A DNA stretch of 32,515 nt from Prochlorococcus sp. AG-355-J04 (GCA_003280885.1 QCDN01000013.1:1-32515); one strand, 5' to 3'. Numbered from the stretch's first letter, positions 7,570 through 16,861 are shown. Numbers and translations: made by a program. Notes: a model not told the origin generated them from the letters alone.

Positions 7570-8220
7570 TTAAGATTTTATTTCGATAATTTCTTCTTCA
7601 GAAACAATTGCCCATTTTTTAAATGACTTTTTGCAGGGATATCCGCCTGTTAAGTCTCCAAATGCAGGAATATATAAAACATTTTTATTTATATCCATTG
7701 CAAAGCACCTAAATGATAATTTATCTCCATTGTTTTTTATATAGATTTTTGGATGATAATGTCCACAAATATTCAAGGTATTTTTGTTTTCTGATTTAAC
7801 TGGCTCATGACTAAAAGTAATATTTTTAGTTTTTCTAATATCAAAAATTTTTATATTTTTAATATCACAACCTACATCGTGATTACCGAGGATGAGTTCA
7901 ACATTAGTTTTTAGTAGTTCAGGAAGATCCTCAACTTTTTTTTGAAGAGTTTTATCTATTGAATATTTGCTGTGGAATAAATCTCCCAATATTATTAACT
8001 TTTCAGGACTATATTTTTTTACTATTTTTATTATTCTTGCAAAATTGTTTTTATCTGAATTATTAGTAAGAGGTATACCATTTTGCTGAAAATACTCAGC
8101 TTTCCCAAGATGAATATCGCATATTAACAACTCTTTTGTTTCTGGTAGAAATAATGCTCTTGAAGGAAGCATCTCTAACGATGTATCTTCCCAGCAAAAT
8201 TTAAAAGAACTTTTTTTCAT
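7570..8220 (-). CDS. pdeM: PdeM-type ligase-associated metallophosphoesterase
   Basis: This 216-residue calcineurin-like phosphoesterase has Asp35-x-His37 (CDIHLGKAEYFQ), Asp80 in LGDLFHS, Asn113-His114-Asp115 in LGNHDVG, then a HEPV segment and a GHYHP motif. This is the metal-binding set of the superfamily. The wording DIHLGKA and the position after a ligase-associated helicase identify the ligase-associated DNA damage response endonuclease subfamily. In other bacteria the homologues are Mn-dependent nucleases or phosphodiesterases encoded with exonuclease, ligase and Lhr-like helicase. The ATG directly follows the helicase stop codon, so it is the last gene of a coupled operon. Confidence 0.88.
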   Translation of the reverse strand: MKKSSFKFCWEDTSLEMLPSRALFLPETKELLICDIHLGKAEYFQQNGIPLTNNSDKNNFARIIKIVKKYSPEKLIILGDLFHSKYSIDKTLQKKVEDLPELLKTNVELILGNHDVGCDIKNIKIFDIRKTKNITFSHEPVKSENKNTLNICGHYHPKIYIKNNGDKLSFRCFAMDINKNVLYIPAFGDLTGGYPCKKSFKKWAIVSEEEIIEIKS

Positions 8221-10707
8221 TTAATCACTATATTTTTTTATAAGTTTTTCTACTCTTTTTTCTATTGGTTCATTGCTTAAAGTATTTTTAAGTCTTTCAA
8301 CTAATAAAGGGAAAGCAAAAGGTGTTGGAGTTTTTATCTCGTTTAATATAATTTTTAAATTTTTTAATCTTTCTAATGATCTAGATATTCTTTTGTTTTC
8401 TAATTGATATTCTTTAACTTCTTGATGCGATTGTTTTATCAAAAGATGGTCTTCTTCATATTTAGTAAAGACATCGTAGAAAAGACTTGAACTTATTTGA
8501 AGTTGAGAGGAGGTTTTTGTTTTGATTGGATTATTTTGATTTACAAGTCCACTTATTTGGGCAATATTTTTAAATCTACGTTTTGTTAATTCTGAAAAAT
8601 TAATTGCATTTTCTAGATCTTCTTCTAATTTTTTGTTATTCAAAAAGTAATCAGCTTCTTTTTTTATTATGGAAAAATCATAATCTTCTGCGGTGGTTAA
8701 ACTGAATCCAAAATCATTAGCAGTAATACTAAATGTAGATTGTTTTAATTTTGCCAATCTCAAAGCCCATAAAAATGCAATTCCTTCATTTACAAATTTG
8801 CCATCAAGTGTAAAAACAAAAAGATTTGATAAATCTTTGGTTTTATATATTTCTATGAGGAATTCATCTTTCTTTGGAATATTTGAAAGAATTTTTTGTT
8901 TCTTCAATATTGGTCGTAATGAATTGAGTTCAGGATTTAAGTAATCATAATTTTCTAGCTCGTTGCATATATCTATTTCATTTCTCAAACTCTCACAAAG
9001 TAGATCAGAAATTGCCATTTGACCTCCAACCCATGCAGGAATTAGAGAACTTTTTTTTGTTGATTTTTTAACGTATAAAATCATATCTCTTATTCTTACA
9101 AATTTAAGCATTTTACCGGCAAAGTAAAATGTATCTCCAGGATTTAATTTTGAAGCAAAATTCTCCTCTAAATTACCTAAAGATTTACCTTTCATATATT
9201 TGACATTCACAAATTTGTCACTTGTAATTGTCCCAATATTGAACTTATGAATTCTTATTAAAGATTTGTCTTTTACAAAATATTTAAAGTTTTCATTATT
9301 ATTTTGTGATTCTTCTTTAACTATCTTTTTATATTTTGGGTATGCTTTAAGACATTTTCCTCCATATTCTAAAAAGTCAAGACACCAATTCCAATCTTGA
9401 TCTTTTAAGTTTCTATAACTCCAGCAATTTTTAATTCTTTCTTTCTCAATTTTCGGATCAAAGCCATTTCCACATGCCAAACTTATTAGATGTTGTAGAA
9501 GCACATCATAAGATAATTCAGGAAGTCTAATTTCCTCAGATATACCACTTTTTATTATTCTTCTCATTGCACTAATCTCTAATAACTCTAAAGAATTAGT
9601 AGGCATAAAAATTATTTTTGATTTTCCACCTGGTCTATGAGCACTTCTTCCCGCTCTTTGTATAAGTCTAGCTAAATTCTTTGCACTACCAATTTGAACT
9701 ATTTGATCTACAGGTTGGAAGTCAACTCCCAAATCTAACGAGCTGGTGCAGACTACCCATTTTATTAATCCGTCTTTAACCCCTTCTTCAACTTTTTTTC
9801 TATCTTCTTTATCCAGGGAGCCGTGATGAAGTGCAATTTTGTCTTCCATCTCTGGGAGAAAAAATTTAAGACATTGATACCATCTTTCAGATTGATTTCT
9901 CGTATTGGTGAATAATAAGGTGCTTTTATTTTTATCTAGGATTTTTAATAGTGAACAATGACTTCTAATCCCAAGATGCCCACTCCATGGAAAGGTAGTT
10001 TCCTCCTCTGGTAAAACACTTATAATTTCGATCTCTTTTTGAATATTTGTACTTATAATTTTAGGTTTAATAGCGCTCATCCCAACTATTGCTCTTGCTG
10101 CTTCTTCAATATTTCCAATAGTTGCAGACATTGCCCAAATTTGCAAATTTTTTATATTACCTCTTAGCCAACTTAAAGATAACTCGCACTGGTTTCCTCT
10201 TTTACTTCCCATCAATTCATGCCATTCATCAATAATTATTGATGACAACTCCTTGAAAAGATTATTAGATTCTTTATTAGAAAGTAAAAGAGATAAAGAC
10301 TCTGGAGTGGTAATAAGAATATTAGGTGGTTTAGCTAGTTGCTTTTTCTTTTCATATGGGGTTGTATCCCCGTTCCTAATTGCAACAGTGATTTCTTTAT
10401 TAAAATGCAAAGCTGCTAATTGTATGGAATTTTTTAGATCTCTACTTAGTGCTTTTAAAGGGGTTATTAATAATATATTCACACTTTTATTATTTTTGGG
10501 ATCTTCTATCTTTGAAAGAGGTCCCATTAATGCAGCATAAGTTTTGCCACATCCAGTAGGAACTTGTATTATTCCACTCTCTCCATTAAAAAATGCTTCC
10601 CAAGATTCGATCTGATAGGGTAGTGGCTCCCATCCATTTGTGGAGAAAAACTGTTTAATTTTAGAAATTAAATTATTTTGCTTATTATTCTTCGTAATAT
10701 TTTTCAT
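8221..10707 (-). CDS. Ligase-associated Lhr-like DEXH-box DNA helicase
   Basis: This 828-residue superfamily 2 helicase has an N-terminal ATPase core and a C-terminal Lhr-core domain. Visible motifs are the Q-like segment (WEPLPYQIESWEAFFNG), Walker A (IQVPTGCGKT), Ia (TPLKALSRDL), DEWH (IIDEWHELMG), III (MSATIGN), IV (LLFTNTRNQSERW), V (CTSSLDLGVDF) and VI (RLIQRAGRSAHRPGG). It translocates on single-stranded DNA in characterised relatives. The length is typical of the ligase-associated subgroup and shorter than full-length Lhr. It overlaps the end of the ligase by 4 bp and abuts pdeM, so the four repair genes are translated as a coupled set. Confidence 0.93.
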   Translation of the reverse strand: MKNITKNNKQNNLISKIKQFFSTNGWEPLPYQIESWEAFFNGESGIIQVPTGCGKTYAALMGPLSKIEDPKNNKSVNILLITPLKALSRDLKNSIQLAALHFNKEITVAIRNGDTTPYEKKKQLAKPPNILITTPESLSLLLSNKESNNLFKELSSIIIDEWHELMGSKRGNQCELSLSWLRGNIKNLQIWAMSATIGNIEEAARAIVGMSAIKPKIISTNIQKEIEIISVLPEEETTFPWSGHLGIRSHCSLLKILDKNKSTLLFTNTRNQSERWYQCLKFFLPEMEDKIALHHGSLDKEDRKKVEEGVKDGLIKWVVCTSSLDLGVDFQPVDQIVQIGSAKNLARLIQRAGRSAHRPGGKSKIIFMPTNSLELLEISAMRRIIKSGISEEIRLPELSYDVLLQHLISLACGNGFDPKIEKERIKNCWSYRNLKDQDWNWCLDFLEYGGKCLKAYPKYKKIVKEESQNNNENFKYFVKDKSLIRIHKFNIGTITSDKFVNVKYMKGKSLGNLEENFASKLNPGDTFYFAGKMLKFVRIRDMILYVKKSTKKSSLIPAWVGGQMAISDLLCESLRNEIDICNELENYDYLNPELNSLRPILKKQKILSNIPKKDEFLIEIYKTKDLSNLFVFTLDGKFVNEGIAFLWALRLAKLKQSTFSITANDFGFSLTTAEDYDFSIIKKEADYFLNNKKLEEDLENAINFSELTKRRFKNIAQISGLVNQNNPIKTKTSSQLQISSSLFYDVFTKYEEDHLLIKQSHQEVKEYQLENKRISRSLERLKNLKIILNEIKTPTPFAFPLLVERLKNTLSNEPIEKRVEKLIKKYSD

Positions 10708-12345
10708 GATATTTTTTTCATTAGTTCATAAGCATTCTCAAGGCTATCTGCATCATTAATTTTTTTATCTTTTCTCCATTTTGTTATTCTTGGAAATCGT
10801 ACTGCTATGCCTGACTTATGACGTTTAGAAATTTGTATTTTCTCAAAAGATATTTCGAATACCATTTCTGGTTTTAACGATCGAACAGGACCAAATTTTT
10901 CTATTGTATTTTTTCTTATCCATTTATCTAGCTCTTTAATCTCAATATTTGTTAAACCAGAATATGCACTTGCAAATTTAATTAATTCTTTGTCTTTCCA
11001 TAATGCAAAACTGTAATCTGTATACAGACCAGCTCTTCTACCGCTACCGCCCTTAGCGTAAATTAGAACAGCATCCAGTTGCATAGGATCAACTTTATAT
11101 TTCCACCAAATACCTTTTTTTCTGCCAGAGGAGTATATAGAAGTCTTTTTCTTAATTATTAATCCTTCAGTATTATTTTCTCGAGATTTTTCTTTAAAAG
11201 TTAAAGCATCAGGCCAATCTTTAGGAAAGATTAAATCACATATTTTGAAAATATCAGTGATATTATTCTCAGTTTTATTTTGCCATTTTGAAAAATATTT
11301 TTCTAACTCAATTCTTCTATTTTCTAATTTAATTTCTCTTATATCTTTCCCATTAATCTCTAAAAGATCATAAGCAATAAAAATAATTGGATATTTTATT
11401 TGGATTGATCTAGTAGGAGACTTTCTATTTATTCTTTTTTGAAGTAAAGAAAAATCAAAGGCAATTTGCTCTTTAAAATTCCAAACTAATAATTCCCCAT
11501 CAAGAACAAAATCATCTTTTATATGTGACATTTTCTCTACTAATTCTGGGAAAGATTCATTTACTAATTCTTGCCCTCTTGTCCATAGGGAAACATTGCC
11601 TGATCTTTTAATTAATTGCATCCTTATACCGTCGTATTTCCATTCAAATTGAAAATCATTTATTGAATTTTTGAAGATTTTATCTTCAATAGTATTTGCT
11701 AGAAGAAATGGAAATGGTTTGGAATTTAACTCTTGAAGATTGATATTCTTGTTAATTAAAAATTCATATGAATCAATTGAAGGTTTAAAAGCACCCATCA
11801 ACCTATGAGAAATAATCTCTTCCTCAATATTAATTAGTTTTGATATTGATTTTGTGATTAATCCGATAGAGACTCCTACTCTAAAAGTTCCTGTAAGAAT
11901 TTTATTAAAAATTAGATGGTTATCTTCAGGTAATGTTTCCCAAAGATTTTTAATTTCTAAATTTTTCTCCTCCTCATTAAGTTTTGATAATGCAGGTATT
12001 GTTTCGCTTAGTAATTCATTGAGACTTATATTTGATAATTTCTTTTTTTTTAGAATTAGTTTTATTTTTAAGTAATAGCGTTATTACCTCAGCAGAATCT
12101 CCAACTTTTAAATAACATGTATCAATTAACCATTGAGGGTATTCATATATTTGAGAAAAGAGATTTTTTAAATATCTTCCACTAATAAATCTCTTATTAC
12201 TTTTTCCAGTTAGTAAATATATTGCCCATGAATTATCTATTGGATCATTAGATAAAAAATAATTATTTAAAACTTCAATTTTATTATTTGTACTATTAAT
12301 TGAATCTAGATCGCCAAATAATTCTGAAAACTTTTTTAAGCTCAT
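10704..12345 (-). pseudogene. ATP-dependent DNA ligase, split by a one-base frame change at A9
   Basis: Two frames together make one ligase. The first (ATG 12345 down to a stop near 12016) carries the N-terminal DNA-binding domain start (MSLKKFSELFGDLDSI). The second, open to 10704, carries the rest. By hand translation, dropping one A from the nine-A run at 12043-12051 joins them into an uninterrupted 546-residue protein, the usual family length. The downstream part holds the adenylation motif with nucleophile Lys (FEWKYDGIR), motif III (LDGELLVW), motif IV (TEGLIIKK), motif V (WWKYKVD) and motif VI near RFPRITKW. It overlaps the exonuclease start by 4 bp and the helicase by 4 bp. Options are a recent frameshift, programmed slippage on the A run, or an assembly error. 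The C-terminal part alone (from TTG 11801) lacks the DNA-binding domain. Confidence 0.9.
12043..12051 (-). other. A9 homopolymer slip site inside the ligase gene
   Basis: On the minus strand the codons are TCT AAA AAA AAA GAA, and a TGA follows within about ten codons. With eight A the frame continues through the DNA-binding domain to the adenylation domain. Long A runs are known sites of RNA polymerase slippage and of sequencing and assembly errors. Confidence 0.85.
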
Positions 12346-13334
12346 ATTTGTCTACCGAATAAAAGGACATTTATTGATTCCTTTTCAACTAAATATTTAC
12401 TTAAGGCTTCACTATCTCCATGATGAAAAAATACGTTTTTTGCTTCAGACTTTTTTACTACTTCCAGAATTCCATCCCAATCCGCATGATCAGAGATTGC
12501 GAATCCTTTATCATATCCTGATCTTTTTCTTAGAGCTCTTATTGACATCCATCCACTCGCGAAAGCTGTTTGAATGTTTTTGAAATTTTTTAAATAAGAA
12601 CCCTTACTTAAAGATGGCGGTAATAATATTAGACTTCCTTTAAGTTCATCTATCTTTTTTTTATTTTCAATTTTTATAGTATCTTTAATATCAATTCCAA
12701 GTTCCCTATAACTATTGTTCATTTTGTGAATACTTCCATGGGAATAAATATTGCCTTTAAAATTTGTTTGACTAATTTCGTTTAACAATCTCTGAGCTTT
12801 TCCAAGTGAATAGCAGAAAAGTAAAGAAGTTTTTTCTGGTGAATTAGTTATCCATTTTGAAATATCATTTGCTATTTTATTTGATTCATCCCACTTAAAT
12901 ATTGGCAAACCAAAAGTACATTCGCTTATTAAATAATCAGTTTTTACTATTTCATATTGTTTGCAAGTCTCATCTTTTTGAAGCTTAAAGTCTCCTGAAA
13001 TTAACCATTTTTCTTCAGCAAAAACAAATCTTATTTGACTAGATCCAAGGATGTGTCCTGAAGGATGAAAAGAAATATTGATACCATTTATTTTGAATTC
13101 TTCACCATAATCAAAAGTCTTAATTCTGATATTACTTCCAACTCTTTCTTTAAGAAGTATTGCAGTCTCGTTAGTAGAAAAGTATTCTTCACAGCCAAAT
13201 GTAAAGTGATCAAAATGAGCATGGGTTATTAATGCTTTTTTTACTGGTTTACTTGGATCAATCCAAATATCAGCAAGATCACAATAAAGACCTCCGTCAT
13301 GATAACTAATTAAATTTTCTTGATTAGTTCTCAA
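12342..13334 (-). CDS. Ligase-associated DNA exonuclease, MBL fold / beta-CASP-like
   Basis: This 330-residue metallo-beta-lactamase-fold nuclease has the HAHFDH zinc motif at residues 38-43, then HPSGHILGSSQIRF (His of motif 3), LISGDFK (motif 3/4 Asp region) and C-terminal FAISDHADW and VFFHHGDSEAL. These match the mRNA 3'-end-processing-factor-like exonucleases found with ATP-dependent ligases. It is the first gene of the leftward repair operon and overlaps the ligase start by four bases. Its probable role is 5' end trimming of DNA during repair, as for the characterised Exo of the same gene set in other bacteria. Confidence 0.9.
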   Translation of the reverse strand: MRTNQENLISYHDGGLYCDLADIWIDPSKPVKKALITHAHFDHFTFGCEEYFSTNETAILLKERVGSNIRIKTFDYGEEFKINGINISFHPSGHILGSSQIRFVFAEEKWLISGDFKLQKDETCKQYEIVKTDYLISECTFGLPIFKWDESNKIANDISKWITNSPEKTSLLFCYSLGKAQRLLNEISQTNFKGNIYSHGSIHKMNNSYRELGIDIKDTIKIENKKKIDELKGSLILLPPSLSKGSYLKNFKNIQTAFASGWMSIRALRKRSGYDKGFAISDHADWDGILEVVKKSEAKNVFFHHGDSEALSKYLVEKESINVLLFGRQI

Positions 13335-13369
13335 AACTAAATCTATTACAATGAAGTTAATTTAGCGAA

Positions 13370-13783
13370 TTATGCCCATGCTTGTTTTGATAAAGCTATT
13401 GCAGAAATTGTTAATAAAGCAATAACTACAAATTTGTTACTCCAATTAATCATAAAAGAACTAATTTTGCTAAGAGAAACTCTATTCGATGAAACAACTT
13501 TGTTCTGATTCAGAATGTGATGATTTTTATTATTTTCTAAGTAATATAAATTTTTAATCTCATTTATTAATTTAGATTCGCAATTTGAGAGTTTTTCTAC
13601 TTGATTTAATAAATCAATATCTTCTGGTCTTAATAAAGAATTCAATTCTTTAATTTGTCTTTTGTTTTTCATAAGAAATTCATTAACTATCTCATCTTTT
13701 CCTAACCCCATCTTTATTTTTAAAAGAATGTCGTCTCTTTCCCAAGATTTTTCGAGAGAATTTAAAATTTTGCTTATGCTCAT
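13370..13783 (-). CDS. Hypothetical protein with C-terminal membrane anchor
   Basis: This 137-residue protein has a charged, helical N-terminal two-thirds (SLEKSWERDDILLKIKMG...) and one C-terminal transmembrane helix (VVIALLTISAIALSKQ). That makes it a tail-anchored protein with most mass in the cytoplasm. I recognise no domain. It is 35 bp upstream of the repair operon on the same strand and could be part of the same transcript, but its composition gives no hint of a repair role. The start ATG at 13783 is the only sensible one. Confidence 0.75.
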   Translation of the reverse strand: MSISKILNSLEKSWERDDILLKIKMGLGKDEIVNEFLMKNKRQIKELNSLLRPEDIDLLNQVEKLSNCESKLINEIKNLYYLENNKNHHILNQNKVVSSNRVSLSKISSFMINWSNKFVVIALLTISAIALSKQAWA

Positions 13784-13867
13784 TTTAAGTATTTTTACTT
13801 ATGATAAATTATTATTTTTTTCTTCTGTGGCTTATTCCTTTAAGTAATTAGATAAAATTATTTTTAT

Positions 13868-14149
13868 TTAAGATTTGCGAATAAGTCTGTTTGTAAAATA
13901 TTTTATCTTTACCTTTTCTACAATTTTTTTAGAACTACTTTTGCTTTTAACTTTATTTAAATTGATCACTTCATCTGAAACATTTTTGCCCGTTTCAAAA
14001 TAACTTTTAATTTTTTCTAATTCTTCTTCATTTAATCTTTTTGTAGCACCTTTTGCGTTGATTCCAAGTTTCTTGCAGGCTAATAATATTCTATTACTTT
14101 CGACATTAAGATCTTTGGCAATACTGAAAATTGGAGTGTTGATAGACAT
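13868..14149 (-). CDS. Stand-alone IF2 N-terminal-like domain protein
   Basis: The product has 93 residues. The first 50 (IFSIAKDLNVESNRILLACKK and LGINAKGATKRLNEEELEKI) match the small helical IF2_N module found at the N-terminus of bacterial translation initiation factor IF-2, which occurs in one or more copies there. The rest is a Lys/Ser-rich basic tail (KSKSSSKKIVEKVKIK) that could bind RNA. There is no GTPase domain, so this is not infB itself. It may have arisen by duplication of an IF2_N module. The function is unknown; nucleic-acid or ribosome binding is an inference from the domain. Confidence 0.75.
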   Translation of the reverse strand: MSINTPIFSIAKDLNVESNRILLACKKLGINAKGATKRLNEEELEKIKSYFETGKNVSDEVINLNKVKSKSSSKKIVEKVKIKYFTNRLIRKS

Positions 14150-14244
14150 TATTTTCTTTACTATGTAATTTAATATTTATACTATATTTATAAGTTAGAA
14201 ATTAAATATATTTTTAACTATTATTAATTTCAAAAACTTTTTTA

Positions 14245-15564
14245 TTAGGCTACTTCATCTTCGAAATTATTTAAATCATTAAACCTTTTCTTCATGGTTG
14301 GGTTATTTCTAGTTAATTTCTTTACTGTCAAATCTTGAGATTTGCTGTCAGCAGATAATAGATGTTTTTTCGAAAGAATTAAAGCTTCTTTGGTTTTTTG
14401 CAAATGCGTTATTGATTTATCAATTTCTGTAATTGCATCATTAAATCTATCCTGAGCTAGTGAAACATTTTTACCAAATGCATTTTTGAATTGCTCAAGA
14501 GTACTTTCAAAATTAGTTATGTCGTAATTCTCGCGTTTCATTAAATTAATTTGTGATTTGTATTTTAAGGTTTCCATAGATGCATTTCTTAGAAGAGAAA
14601 TAATGGGCAAGAAAAATTGCGGTCTTATGACATACATTTTTGGGAATCTATGAGAAACATCTACTATTCCTGCATTATATAGTTCACTATCTGGTTCTAG
14701 AAGCGATACGAGTACAGCATATTCACAAGATTTTTGTCTTCTATCTTTATCTAATTCTTTTAAAAAATCTTCGTTTTTTCTTTTATTAGATCCATTTAAA
14801 CTTTCATTCTTCATCTCAAACATTATAGATACGACTTCAGTTTTATTTTCATCAAATTCTCTAAATATATAGTCACCTTTACTTCCAAAAGTGGCATCAT
14901 TATCCTTTTCGAAATATGAGTTTTTAAACGCAGAAGCTCGATTCAGATTAAATTGGGTTTCGCAATGGATTTCTAATGTTTCTCCTACCATCTTTGTAGA
15001 TAATTTTGATTTCATTTCTCTTAACTCCTGAATAGTCAGGTCCCTTTCACTAATTTTGCTTTTAAACTTTTCTTCAATTAATTTTTCATTAATTGAATGT
15101 TCAAGCTTCATCTTTTCAATAGAATTTGTTAGTGATGAGTTCTCTTTTTCTAAATTAGTAACAGCTTCACTAACTTTGTTTTTTAAAGATAATTCTGAAA
15201 TTAAAGACTGGTTTTTGATTTCATCCTTCAACTTGATTAATTCATTATTCAATGAATTAATTTTATTAGTTGCTTGATTTTTTAAATCATTTAGGGCATT
15301 TGTTTTTTTTTCTTCAGCTATTTTTAATTTAGATTCAAGAGTTTGGATCTCAGACTCTTTAATGCGATTTTGCTCTATTAATTGTATTTTTAACTCACGT
15401 TTTAAAATTTCCAAAGCTTTTTTATTATCTTCTTCAGCTAAAATAAGTCTTTCTTTTATTTGTTTGTTAAATTCTTCGTCTTTTATCTGAAGAAGTATTT
15501 CTTCAAAGCTGCTGGGATCAATTCGGAAAGTTTTGCCGCATGAAGGACATTTAATATCTTTCAT
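14245..15564 (-). CDS. DUF2130 protein: zinc finger, coiled coil, nuclease-like domain
   Basis: This 439-residue protein begins with a CPSCGKTF half zinc ribbon, followed by a long coiled coil (about residues 25-190, Glu/Lys/Leu-rich). A globular domain of the DUF2130 type starts around MVGETLEIHCETQFN. Within it, FGSKGDYIFREFDENKTEVVSIMFEMKNE resembles a PD-(D/E)xK nuclease core (Asp, then Glu-x-Lys). DUF2130 proteins are widely scattered among bacteria and have no established role that I know. The C-terminus is again helical. It is monocistronic, with an upstream gap of about 130 bp. Nuclease activity is inferred from the motif only. Confidence 0.85.
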   Translation of the reverse strand: MKDIKCPSCGKTFRIDPSSFEEILLQIKDEEFNKQIKERLILAEEDNKKALEILKRELKIQLIEQNRIKESEIQTLESKLKIAEEKKTNALNDLKNQATNKINSLNNELIKLKDEIKNQSLISELSLKNKVSEAVTNLEKENSSLTNSIEKMKLEHSINEKLIEEKFKSKISERDLTIQELREMKSKLSTKMVGETLEIHCETQFNLNRASAFKNSYFEKDNDATFGSKGDYIFREFDENKTEVVSIMFEMKNESLNGSNKRKNEDFLKELDKDRRQKSCEYAVLVSLLEPDSELYNAGIVDVSHRFPKMYVIRPQFFLPIISLLRNASMETLKYKSQINLMKRENYDITNFESTLEQFKNAFGKNVSLAQDRFNDAITEIDKSITHLQKTKEALILSKKHLLSADSKSQDLTVKKLTRNNPTMKKRFNDLNNFEDEVA

Positions 15565-15695
15565 TTTTTAAGTACAAAATTAATATTAGGATGGATTTAA
15601 TATTCGAATTATGTAAATAGAATATTATTCTTGACTAAGAATAAACAATGATTCAATGTTATGCATTAAAAAATAAAATAATTACTCAATAAAAG

Positions 15696-16064
15696 TCATA
15701 TTAATCCTGATTCCTTAAGAATATTTATTTTATTTGCTAATTCAATATCTGCAGAAGATATTGAGCGGTCTAAGGTTTTGTGAGATGAAACTGTATAACC
15801 ACTATCATCAACAAATTCGTCTTCAGCATCTTTTAAGTGGATATTCTCATTTTTGAGATCTTTAATGTTATCCGACTTGTATATATTTGACTTGCTGATA
15901 TTACTATATCCAAAATTCGCAATTCCTCTGGCACCTAATGCTTCCTCAACTAATATTCCAACTACCTTAGATCTACTTATAGATTCGCTCTTGGATATTT
16001 CATCGATAATTTCAAGTACTCTTTTTCTAGGGAGATATCCTATTCTTTTGACTTTATTTTCCAT
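15696..16064 (-). CDS. Hypothetical protein with possible ribbon-helix-helix N-terminus
   Basis: The product has 122 residues. The N-terminal segment (KRIGYLPRKRVLEIIDEISK, then SISRSKVVGILVEEAL) has the pattern of a short strand followed by two helices, as in CopG/Arc-type DNA-binding proteins. The remainder is low-complexity and Ser/Asp/Lys-rich, with a helical end (ELANKINILKESGL). The RHH call is a guess from the pattern. If it is correct, the repeated GTAACACTT words upstream are candidate operators. Confidence 0.6.
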   Translation of the reverse strand: MENKVKRIGYLPRKRVLEIIDEISKSESISRSKVVGILVEEALGARGIANFGYSNISKSNIYKSDNIKDLKNENIHLKDAEDEFVDDSGYTVSSHKTLDRSISSADIELANKINILKESGLI

Positions 16065-16292
16065 GAGTCTTTATATATGTCAATATTGTAACACTTCTGT
16101 CAAATAAAATCATATTTTGATTAGTAACACTTTTTATAAATTTAAATAATGAGATTAAAGTATAATTTTAAAGAACATTCATACAAAGTTATTTCTCAAA
16201 TAGTCATGAGGATAGTTTTATATGATTCTTCAAATTACTCTTTCAGATTGGGTCGGATTTCTGAGATTTTCTTAATTTAAATTCCAATTATT
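16065..16292. other. Divergent intergenic region with repeated GTAACACTT and a -10 element
   Basis: These 228 bp separate two divergent small genes. GTAACACTT occurs twice in direct orientation (16088-16096 and 16124-16132). A TATAAT hexamer at 16161-16166 would serve the rightward gene and implies a leader of about 120 nt. No convincing open frame of 30 codons or more and no strong hairpin were found within the leader, only a 5-bp TCAGA/TCTGA pair. Confidence 0.4.
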
Positions 16293-16496
16293 ATGAAAAA
16301 TAAACTATTTGATAATGCTGATAGCTTTGCAATGTCATTTGATGAGGAATGGGAAAATATTGATTGCGATGATATACGATTAAAGATAGATAAGGTATTT
16401 GAACTTTTATCAGACCACCCTTTTTTAATATCGAATCCAAAAAATGCTAGAAAAATGGCAGAATTTAGGATATTTTCATTAAAAAAATTTCAATAA
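16293..16496 (+). CDS. Small acidic hypothetical protein, 67 residues
   Basis: A short soluble protein, acidic at the N-terminus (FDEEWENIDCDDIRLKID) and basic at the C-terminus (NPKNARKMAEFRIFSLKK). There is no membrane segment or known motif, and one Cys. It is preceded by a long untranslated leader from a likely promoter at about 16161. Codon use and composition look genuine. The function is unknown. Confidence 0.6.
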   Translation: MKNKLFDNADSFAMSFDEEWENIDCDDIRLKIDKVFELLSDHPFLISNPKNARKMAEFRIFSLKKFQ

Positions 16497-16552
16497 TAAT
16501 TTTAAGTTTTATTGAAATTTATTATTGAATTTATATATTCACTTCTTGAGAT

Positions 16553-16726
16553 TTACATAACTGGAGAATTGAAAAATCCCTTACTATATAAGAATATTAT
16601 TATGCCAATTATTGGTCCTATCCCAAATACAAAAAGTACAAATTTTGCAGAATTTTTTGTTTGCCCTAATTTTTGATCTTTTAAATTTGAATTAGTTTGA
16701 ATTTTTTTTGATTTTTTCTTTTTCAT
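16553..16726 (-). CDS. Small one-helix membrane protein, 57 residues
   Basis: I found this by direct translation from ATG 16726. It has a very basic N-terminus (MKKKKSKKIQTNSNLK), one transmembrane helix (FVLFVFGIGPIIGIIIFLY) and a short tail. The Lys-rich start next to the helix predicts a cytoplasmic N-terminus. The type is common among picocyanobacterial small proteins. I recognise no family. It has no partner on the same strand nearby. Confidence 0.55.
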   Translation of the reverse strand: MKKKKSKKIQTNSNLKDQKLGQTKNSAKFVLFVFGIGPIIGIIIFLYSKGFFNSPVM

Positions 16727-16861
16727 GAAGGATATATTACTACAACGAGACTTTAAAAGATTTTACTATGTTGTTGGGTTTGAAAAATTTTTCAATTTAA
16801 AGAGATTAATATGAGAATCAAAAAAGACCGTAATGTATAATGTAGTGAGTATGAAGTAAAT

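Noticed and set aside
11854-12075. Rightward 73-codon frame opposite the ligase frameshift region
   Set aside because: The minus strand here encodes conserved ligase sequence once the A run is corrected; the plus frame is Phe/Ser/Ile-rich shadow.
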